A model generated the notes under the pieces. It was not told where the DNA came from and made no database searches. It saw nothing but the letters and a program-made list of their open reading frames with translations. From NCBI RefSeq assembly GCF_032854445.1, contig NC_088306.1, positions 7,935,924 through 7,999,923 of the forward strand: 64,000 bases of DNA, written 5' to 3'. The position numbers were made by a program, and so were the translations under genes. Below are positions 56,360 to 64,000 of the stretch, piece after piece (the stretch's first letter is position 1; the number at the start of each line of letters is the position of its first letter). The stretch is from Liolophura sinensis. Taxonomy: Eukaryota; Mollusca; Polyplacophora; Chitonida; Chitonidae.

Positions 56360-56470
56360 TGCGTTGCTAAATGTAAATAGACAAGAGGCCTTATTTCGCC
56401 GGTTACTTGTGACCATGTGCCTACTATCACACTGTCGTCGGTGCTCTAATTTTACTCTGTCTGCATCAGC
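56360..56470 (+). repeat. Module P, second unit
   Basis: AATAGACAAGAGGCCTTATT, TCGCCGGTTACTTGTGACCA, CTATCACACTGTCGTC and AATTTTACTCTGTCT match 44590-44720. Confidence 0.7.
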
Positions 56471-56474
56471 GTGA

Positions 56475-57595
56475 AGTCGGATGTTATCAGCAATAATACA
56501 TTTATCGCAGAATTACACAATTATACCATATATCCCACGACGGCAGTCATGACCCTTACTTGCGGGATATCTTAGCATAGTACGCACGTACATACAAGGA
56601 AAAAACATCAGAGTAGGCATTACATCGCTGTGGCAGGTACGTTCTCCTGGCATGACCTATCACCTTTGGCTGTATCACCTTTAGCTGTGGGATATATTAC
56701 GAATGAAGTTAGAATAAAACTCTATCTACCCGCACTAATATAGTCTGTCACATTACTGTTAGGTCTGGATCAAGTGCCTACACTGGCTCGTTCCGATAAA
56801 GCCTTGTTCTTACAGTAGGCGATAGGCTCCTGATCAGTTCGGTTGCTGGTTTAAAACCAACTCTCTCTGACTCGTCTGCAGCTTTTCAAAAGGTGGTATT
56901 CTGCTACCGGTGAAGGCATTGGTTTCTCGGGTAATAAACTAGAGATCGATGTTAATATCAGTTAAATAAAAGAAACCAGAAGACACTCAGAGATCACAAT
57001 TCTACCCCACGAGGACAATACTCTGTCAAAATCGGATCGTTTAAGACATTTCCGTCAAATTTCATCCAAATCTGTGCATACCCATAATTTTGCAAAACAA
57101 TTGCAAGCCCTAAGCCTCTCGGAAATCGCGTAGATTATGGAACACCAAATGCATTACTCAGCTTATGGATATATATAGTTTCCTGCGTGGAAACTAATAG
57201 GAAGACCCCAATTTTAACCAATGCCGATGTTTGTTGCGCACATATTGCATTACCTTCAATGCAAGAAAAGAACAAAAAAATGACAAGTGGGGATTGTTAG
57301 CAGATTGTTAAATATCCTTCGAAGTAATGAAATCGCAGGAAAAGCGCGCGTGAATAACACCTGAATTTGGATTTGATTAGAATAACCGGTAGACAATCTC
57401 CAGTACAGTGTGCTACTTAGATTTATGTAATACATTTCAGTTCAGGCAGCTGCAAGTAAACAAAAATCCGTTATTCCGCTTGGAGATGTTATTAAGTTTA
57501 TTATTCGTTGCTTAAGCAAAACAAACTCTTGCCGATTAAATCTTTTAATCTTATTTCATTAAACAATCATCTTTGTCAGTCAGATTACAGAGGCC
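56475..57595. other. No feature recognised
   Basis: AT-rich stretch with almost no open frames. It may include more of the decayed LINE whose end is at 57.6-58.2 kb, but I could not read it. Confidence 0.3.
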
Positions 57596-57599
57596 TTTC

Positions 57600-58190
57600 C
57601 ATAAAAACAATCTGAGTTTCTACACTTGAAAGATAAAAGCTCCTGTGGAATGGAATAAGTTGTCATCTGACTTAAAATACTGTGATTCTATTTCTCTTTT
57701 AAAATCCAGGTAAAGTCCTATATCATTAGCCAGACTAGAGTATCCCTCAATCGTTTCCATCCAATTGTATATACATTAATGTGAATTCATGTTGAAAATA
57801 TTGTCACTCCTGGCTCGAATATCTTAATTACGACTACCTTTTCTCACTTGAACTATGCATATCTTTCACAATATGTACATGTTAATACGCACGCAATTTT
57901 GGTTCTAGCTGGTCACACTAAGATTTTGTTTCATGATATCCAGTTGTTCCGCTCACAAGTTTTATTATTCCGATCTTCATCTTATACCCTTATATTTTCA
58001 AGACCATCTTACATCAACTCCTGAACGGGATAAAATAACCCTGGGGTTTTTGCTCCCGCCAGGGTGCGGCACATCATTATAACTTATATACTTTTATAGC
58101 ATATAGTTTTTTCTTTGTACTTCTGTATACTTCTGATGTAATACGATTTCACATATCCTGTTGCACATCTGCTGGAATAAAAAAAAGAAA
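57600..58190 (+). mobile_element. Non-LTR retrotransposon (LINE) 3'-end relic
   Basis: Frame 57642-57713 ends with PVEWNKLSSDLKYCDSISLL then KSR and a stop. This is the form of the far C-terminus of LINE ORF2 proteins (W-N-x-L-P/S, then L-x-x-C-x-S, then F/L-K-x-x-L/R). An untranslated tail of about 470 bp follows. It contains an inverted pair CCCTGG...CCAGGG near 58040-58065 and an AATAAAAAAAAG end near 58177. No reverse transcriptase motif is present, so this is a 5'-truncated copy. The clade cannot be assigned, although CR1/L2-like groups end this way. Confidence 0.65.
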
Positions 58191-58734
58191 ATGAGATTAT
58201 ACTCTCTCTGGTCCAGATCCGAAATTTGAATAGACCGACTGAACTACATGGAGTGAGAAGGCAAGAAGTGAGATAGGATTGGAAAATGTGTCTCTTGTGT
58301 CAATGTAAAACCACAAATAGCGCTGCCTGTGAGTGTTAATGTCACCAAGCGATAACAGGGCTAGGACAGATGACGGTCAGATTGCTCTCATTGGTTCTGT
58401 GTTTTATACAGTGATACAACTTTTCCACATTCTTACAAATACCTTTATAGAGTTTTTTTCTTTAGCTACAAATACCGCCTTACTTGCAATGGGAGACACA
58501 TAAGGTGAATAAAAACAGGTGGCATAGATTTGTGGCAGAGGAGTGCCCTACAGCTTATCTGTCATTAAAACTTTCCCTAGAGTACTTGTCTACTAGACTG
58601 TTGTCTGTAAACTCTCCATATTGTTGTGGTTGATGCATGTTAGGTTAGATGCTTGTGAGGACAGCATTGTCTACAATTTCACCACCTGCAGACACCAAGC
58701 AAGACACCAAAAACTTTATTAGCTAAAGATGTAT

Positions 58735-59900
58735 GAATGGTTTGATGAACTCTGTAGAAGCTGACATTCGTTGATTGGACAATATAAATAGAAGGTAATC
58801 ACAACGAGGCACGACAATTCTCCTTGGTGGTGTTAATGGAGCCAGTGAAGATTTATTGGGGTGCTGTGAACTCGTCTGACAGGGAATTATGTTAGTGGCT
58901 GGGTTATCTCTCACAAGAAACTAAAGGGCTATATAAAAGCTAACCCAAATCTGGTTTTTATTTTAGATAAAAAGTTTTAGTGACATGACACATCATGTCA
59001 CAAAAGAGGAAACCTCGACTTGAGTATTGCGCTTAGCCATCAAATTGACATCGATGGCGATGTTGCCATTCGGGATTTGAATTCCACTACTTTAAATAAT
59101 TGTCCCTATAACGACACATCTTTTCAAGAAAAAGTACCATGGCATTTGGCAATGATGACATTTCATTTCTGCGTGCTTACGTTATCTACGCGAAATCCGT
59201 CTTTCTGTATACCACTCACAAATACAGCTTTGTATTGAAATTCATTTGCTTTTCTTAGTCCTCACCAGAACCCTGTTCCCACATACTGCGACTCACGTTC
59301 TCTCTTTATCAAATGATCTATACAAATAAACTGTTTGCCCATCACGGACACAAAGACACTTCAGGATGCCGAGAGAACGACTACCGCTGTGTCCGTGTGT
59401 TGATTAGCATATTCACTGATGTTGACTTTATGACTTACGCTTTGAAACCGCTATGTCATGTTCCAAATAAGCAGATCATATCACGAGGCGTCTGTGATGT
59501 CTAACGCATCCACGCTGATCCTCCACGGTATTCGGCTGTTTACCCCTCAAAACATCTGCGCCAAATAACAGCTGCATTAGATGACGGGAGTTGGACAGGG
59601 CCGTGGTCCATTGACCAGAAGGGTGTCTGTTGAGTTGACAACACCTCAATAACTCTGTCTTCAGACATGCCCTTTCCTGGCTAGACCAACAGTAACAAGG
59701 TGACAGGTCGTAGCATAACAAAGCATGGTTATGATTACCTTAACTTACACCGATCAATCAACCGCTGGCAGACATTACATTCTTCAACAAACTACAGAAC
59801 CAACTTTGTACCAATAACAACCGGCTCTGTTTTCGACAGCGTGGCGTCTGTTTATTTGGCATCTGATTAGTGGCAGGGTCATTCATTCTAAAGACTGTAT
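58735..59900 (+). mobile_element. Foldback-like composite: L, N, tRNA-like box, R
   Basis: Arm L (58735-58960, with TTCGTTGATTGGACAA, CACAACGAGGCACGACAATT and GGGTGCTGTGAACTCGTCTG) and arm R (59610-59900, with GTTGACAACACCTCAATAAC, TTTCCTGGCTAGACC, AGTAACAAGGTGACAGGTCG and ATCAATCAACCGCTGGCAGA) are inverted copies. N (59325-59515) and a truncated tRNA-like front (59599-59620) lie between them. Only the front half of the tRNA-like box remains, joined directly to arm R, so a deletion of about 400 bp relative to the 48.5-kb copy is likely. Confidence 0.65.
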
Positions 59901-60154
59901 CGCTCTACAGTAATAGGATCAGTGAAGAGTGGTGGTGGTCTGAGGTGGTAAGGAGATAGCCTGACAGTAAAATATTCCAATAAAGGACTATCGTGGACAC
60001 TTATTGTCCATATGTACCTTACTGTGGACGGAGGCGAGAAGCACGTCAGATTTTGCTCGTCTTCGGCAAAAGTTTTATACTGTCGGCACTATATTTGATT
60101 TGTATTTGACAGCATTGCCCGCATTAATTTTTTTAGCGCCTTTAGACTGTATCA

Positions 60155-60800
60155 TAAATTCTCCCCCGTTGTTAATTGCGGGACGTGTGCGAATATACAA
60201 ATTAAATAGAAATGACCTTTCACGCAACACACCGACCGGTACGTTTACCTCCCCAAGTAATATGATTTCATACTGTTTATGTCTAGAAATAAAGGAGTTG
60301 TTTACCCGTTAGATTTACTTTTGTGATTTACATTAAAGTTGAACTATCGGAATTTCCTTCAGTTATTTGAAAGTATTATTTTGCACAGTTTATAGATATC
60401 ACTTCTGTTTTCACATTTTTGATAGTTTACACTCAGACGCCATGACGTGGAAAAAGAAATATTTGTGTCCTGACGTTTCAGTACATGCGCAGTAAACTTT
60501 TACATTTCCATGTCACGCAACAATGAGACACGAGGTCATACATAAAGAGCTTTGGAATATCTACGTCAACTGCAATGTAATAAGCTTGCCGTTGATTGGT
60601 CTCAAATGTATGAACTTCGGATGTAGGGAAAGAGAACGGCAGCAAAAATCCGCATCAATTATGTCGTTTTTGCTTCATTGTCTGCATTTTTTTCGGGTAG
60701 GATATATTCTGACACATTCGTCTTTGTGTTTGCTGTCTAACCCGGTACCAACGAACCTTGTTTCGTCAAATCCCTCGAATGCACGATTTGGTACGAAATA
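60155..60800 (+). repeat. Module F copy
   Basis: See 6970-7515. It lies directly beyond arm R and the tail segment 60035-60150. The 46-kb composite has the tail segment but lacks F. Confidence 0.55.
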
Positions 60801-60952
60801 AGGTTAAGCCGTATCGGATTACACAAGAAACACCAAGTTGGTGTTAAACTCTTTATTATAGTTCTTTATTAAATTTACAACATAATGTGTTATATACTAT
60901 TTTAAAAAGAGGTTTAGTTGGGGGTTTTTTTCTGCATTTGTACATTTCTGCA

Positions 60953-61139
60953 GGGCAAAGGTATAGGAGCCTGTCTCCATTGCGGACACTCTGAGTTCAA
61001 AAACAGCCGAAGCCGTCTTCATCTGCAGCCGTACGTGGGAACATATTTCAGCAACCTACGGATGGCTGTTGGTTCTCCCGATGCACTGCCTAGTTTCCTC
61101 ATATCAGTGACATATAAGTACGGCGTAAAACAGCAATTA
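60953..61139 (+). mobile_element. SINE1 variant, uninterrupted
   Basis: GCAAAGGTATAGGAGCCTGT, CGGACACTCTGAGTTCAAAA, CTGCAGCCGTACGTGGGAAC, AGCAACCTACGGATGGCTGT and AGTACGGCGTAAAACAGCAA make up this SINE1 relative. The same element with the same upstream DNA (GTTCTTTATTA) is at 47878-48255, so it inserted before the block was duplicated. Confidence 0.85.
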
Positions 61140-61187
61140 AGCAAAGTGATTTGCGGTAAAGATCATATATTTATGTTACTTATAACA

Positions 61188-61315
61188 TTTAAACCCTCCA
61201 TCTAACAGAATTCTTTCGTACGTAGGAAGATAATCCCCGATGTCTTTTTGACAAAAGAAAGTGAAATCCTGGGACATAAATAACGTTTTTATAGACCTAG
61301 CAGAAGCGGATGTTG
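61188..61315 (+). repeat. Module G copy
   Basis: AAACCCTCCATCTAACAGAATT, GATGTCTTTTTGAC, ACATAAATAACG and TAGACCTAGCAGAAG match 37290-37425. Confidence 0.5.
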
Positions 61316-61319
61316 TCTT

Positions 61320-61810
61320 TAACGTTTTCCAGATGCACGACTTCATGATCGACATAGAGTAGCAGTCTTTACGACCCTGATTCATTTCATCGATGGACAG
61401 TTATTGTCTGTCCATCTGGAGGTGGAGCATGTTCTGTGGAGCCTTCCGCCTCCCGTGTTCAAGTCGTTCAGGCCACACTGAGAAAACGGACATATTAAAT
61501 TTCTGGAGAATGCATAAGGTAAAACAAGAATGAAATAAATGAATATTGTCAGTCGTCAGTGTGTGGAGATGCCAGCACTGATCCAGTGCTGATACTAGTT
61601 ATATATTTTCTTTGCACAGTCAGTGAACGTAATTTTATATCAGGATTGTCGTTTGGATCAAAGGATTCTCAGTTCTTCATACCTAGCCCTCCGTCGCCGA
61701 GATGTGGAAAATCATCCATGAAGGACAACGTAGTGAAATGCTGAGGGACAGGAGTGGCATGTGAAAATTATTTGGGCTAATATCGATATAATTCAAGGCT
61801 TTTGAATTAG
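61320..61810. other. No feature recognised
   Basis: Spacer between modules G and E, with one short frame at 61559-61744 and no domain. Confidence 0.35.
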
Positions 61811-61815
61811 TCAAA

Positions 61816-62390
61816 TTAGTGCTCTAGGTGGCCTATTTATTGCCGAAAATCATTGGAGGCCACCTCGTCGTCACCATGGAGGAATACACACTGAGTCCGC
61901 ATCTTATCGTTATAGTACACATGACCCAAATTCTCCTCACCTCAGCAGTGTTGACTTAATGGAGCTGTAAACTGATTATTCACTACACAATGCAGTTCAC
62001 GAACGTCTTGTAAAGACTGGCAGACTGAGCCATATATTTACACAATATACCTTGTATTAATAAAGGAGCAAGGCCTAGCTCAGCCGAAAGAGGAGCTGCC
62101 AAAAAGGCGCCGACACCTGAAGTGCGTGTTCTACTCCTGTTGCAGATATATTTCTTGATTAACTTTTCCCATTGTTTATAAGGCTCTCAGTAGGCAGTGG
62201 ACGACGAACAAGGAACTGTTTGCATTCATTGTGGATGACTTATTGTCCAGTGGTGTGTATATACATGTACATTACACTTGGGCAGGCTTGTCGATAATTT
62301 GGCAAATTTTGGAGATTTACACTGCGAACTCAATATCCCGCAAGCCGTAAAATAGACAGGCATTATAACTCAAAATTATGTTATAATCAA
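61816..62390 (+). repeat. Module E, second unit
   Basis: GTGCTCTAGGTGGCCTA, GGAGCTGTAAACT, GACTGGCAGACTGAGCC, AGGAGCAAGGCCTAGCTCAG, TTGTCGATAATTTGG and GCCGTAAAATAGACAG correspond to 51741-52335. Confidence 0.65.
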
Positions 62391-62423
62391 CGCACTGTTC
62401 AAGTATGTCTTATTCATTATCAG

Positions 62424-62725
62424 TTTTCCGCTTCTGGAGCGGTAGATCGAGGGTCGGGTCACACCTAAGACCTTATAAAGAGGGAGTTGTAGCTTCATCG
62501 CTTGGCGTTCAGCATTAAGGGGATAGTGCAACGACTGGTTGACCAGCATCAGTATAATGGCTCGGGCGGGGTAGCTTACTTGCCTTCGGTAAGTCGTCTC
62601 ATTGAAGCAGCACTAGATAAAAGAGCGGTGGCAACCCGGCCAAGGATGCACATTACACGTACATGCACTCTGAGGAATTCTTCTTCGTCATATGACTGAA
62701 GAATTGCTAAGTACGCACTCATTAG
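62424..62725 (+). mobile_element. SINE2 copy, head truncated
   Basis: TTCCGCTTCTGGAGCGGTAG, CTTGGCGTTCAGCATTAAGG, GGATAGTGCAACGACTGGTT, TACTTGCCTTCGGTAAGTCG, GCACTAGATAAAAGAGCGGT and a CGTCATATGACTGAAGAATT end. The first part with the A box and the CACTC tail are both lost. Confidence 0.9.
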
Positions 62726-62791
62726 TTACCATGAGGCGTAAGTCTGAACACTGTGTCACAGGACGAGTTCTTTTATTTCACGCCAGCCAAC

Positions 62792-63046
62792 TGCAAGAAT
62801 ACAATCAATCGTTTAGACTGTGCTGCCACGAAAGGCTGTGGAAGCGAATATTTAATACAATAGAACAACACACTATAAAGATTACATGTACAGAACAACA
62901 CATTATAAGGATTACACGTACAGAATACTCAAACCGATTCAAGATAAGCAAACTATGAAACAACAGCGTTATTCCATGGATACATACCTGCAAGGATACA
63001 CTCAATCGTTTAGATTGTGCTGCCACGAAACGCTGTGGAAGCGAAC
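62792..63046 (+). repeat. Paired 57-58-bp direct repeats around a 30-bp tandem pair
   Basis: TGCAAGAATACAATCAATCG through GGAAGCGAAT (62792-62849) recurs at 62989-63045 with about five changes. Inside, a 30-bp unit beginning GAACAACAC occurs twice in tandem (62863-62892, 62893-62922) with three differences. No gene is implied. Confidence 0.88.
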
Positions 63047-63049
63047 AGA

Positions 63050-63620
63050 TAATACCCAGGTATGATCCCATTATGTATAGTTTTCAAAGCTTGAGTTAAC
63101 GAATGAAACTGGAGGGAAACCCAATAACTGATACATAGTGATTCGATCAACATATAAACAAAAGATACCAAATTGTAATATGACAGCAGTTACCTTCCAA
63201 AAGCACTCAATATAATATACCATTTAAGTTCATGTCCGCTGGCACCAAGCACATGGCGAAGCAATAGCACAATAGACAGAACAGGGTGCAACCTCGTGGG
63301 CAAATTCGTTTGACGTAGACACAGACAAGAGACAGTTAATATTGGAATTTAACAAGCAAATGTAAAAGTGAAATCATACCGAGGTTGCAGCATCCGCGAC
63401 AAGTGGAAGCCAACAAACTTATAGGCTATACGTCCAGTTTAATATAACTCAATTTGATATCATTACAGACGTGACTCATTCAGCAATTTATTCATATCTT
63501 GATGTTTAACTCCACAGATTAACTTACGCCTTGTCGCCTAGAAAACACCTTGCGTCTTTCCAACATCGTTGACAATTGTTGAGTGCTTCTCTTCGCATGA
63601 TCCCGCCCAATTTTCACACT
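63050..63620. other. No feature recognised
   Basis: Spacer before module M. No frames of note. Confidence 0.35.
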
Positions 63621-63624
63621 TTAT

Positions 63625-63755
63625 ATACTTTCTGAGTTCTTTTGTAGTTTGTGTTATACTTCGTTTTAGGAATTGGCCTTGCTATTACTGACCTGGAACG
63701 TCCATATTGGTTCGCGGCTGTTGTACAAATGTTTGTTTCGACGCATAGATTAAAA
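63625..63755 (+). repeat. Module M
   Basis: ACTTTATATACTTTCTGAGT, GTAGTTTGTGTTATAC, TTTTAGGAATTGGCCTTGCT, TTACTGACCTGGAACGTCC and TGTTTCGACGCATAGAT. It is one of the best-preserved M copies and may start a further composite beyond the window. Confidence 0.8.
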
Positions 63756-63759
63756 CGCC

Positions 63760-64000
63760 CGGAGAACGCCACAGACTCAAGGCAATGGTGAGTGTGGTTG
63801 TATGGTAGAAGGCGATGTATTGATGCGTATTGATGGCTAAGGATTATTTGCGTCACGTATCAGAAACACTGCTATCGTCATTAACTTGTCAACGGTCTGA
63901 GATTTGTTCCGTACGATCTTATTACCGCCATCGAGAAAACTGACCGCCAACGTATTGGCACTGGATGAACCTTGAGATCTTGAGAAATAAATATACATGA
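63760..64000. other. No feature recognised
   Basis: End of window, no frame or repeat recognised. Confidence 0.35.

Noticed and set aside
1-64000. CRISPR arrays, operons or phage-like gene clusters
   Set aside because: Nothing with prokaryotic gene density, ribosome binding sites or regular direct repeats with unique spacers. The tandem arrays here have no spacers.

Overview
This window looks like repeat-dense, AT-rich, non-coding DNA from a lophotrochozoan animal, most likely a mollusc (a bivalve or gastropod cannot be separated here). The main clue is a set of tRNA-derived SINEs whose 3' ends I associate with molluscan genomes. One carries a conserved tail reading GCCGTACTCAAGAATATTTC, a second ends in CACTCACTC repeats, and a third ends in CATTCATTC repeats. 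There are no bacterial-style operons. I found no convincing intact host protein-coding gene, no structural RNA gene, and no CRISPR array. Almost all open frames are short and lack recognisable domains. The only protein signatures I trust are transposon relics: two Tc1/mariner transposases and the C-terminal end of a non-LTR retrotransposon ORF2.

Layout. 0.3-5.0 kb is an inverted, partial copy of a composite repeat (modules P, d, b, D) that is interrupted by a 939-bp LTR-like element. 7.0-8.8 kb holds module F, a 42-bp tandem array and a P copy. 10.7-11.3 kb is a dead Tc1 transposase. 11.4-16.0 kb and 18.5-22.3 kb are two diverged copies of one segmental duplication. A second, about 97% identical LTR-like copy (16.5-17.5 kb) lies between them, and further fragments of the same segment occur at 24.8-25.5 and 27.8-29.4 kb. 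32.6-35.4 kb is a foldback-like element with inverted arms L and R around modules M and N. 36-42 kb is rich in SINEs.

The right third is a large-scale duplication. Modules D-a-b-d-L-R-E run in the same order at about 40.4-52.5 kb and again at about 53.2-62.4 kb. Lineage-specific SINE insertions, nested elements and deletions distinguish the copies.

The history can be read directly in places. Several SINEs have 11-13 bp target-site duplications. One SINE has an unoccupied counterpart in the paralogous segment, one is nested inside another, and one SINE is shared by both copies of the duplicated block. All repeat relationships come from comparing the sequence by eye. Boundaries are approximate (tens of bases) and identities, where given, are estimates. 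The module letters (a, b, c, d, D, E, F, G, L, M, N, P, R) are my own labels.
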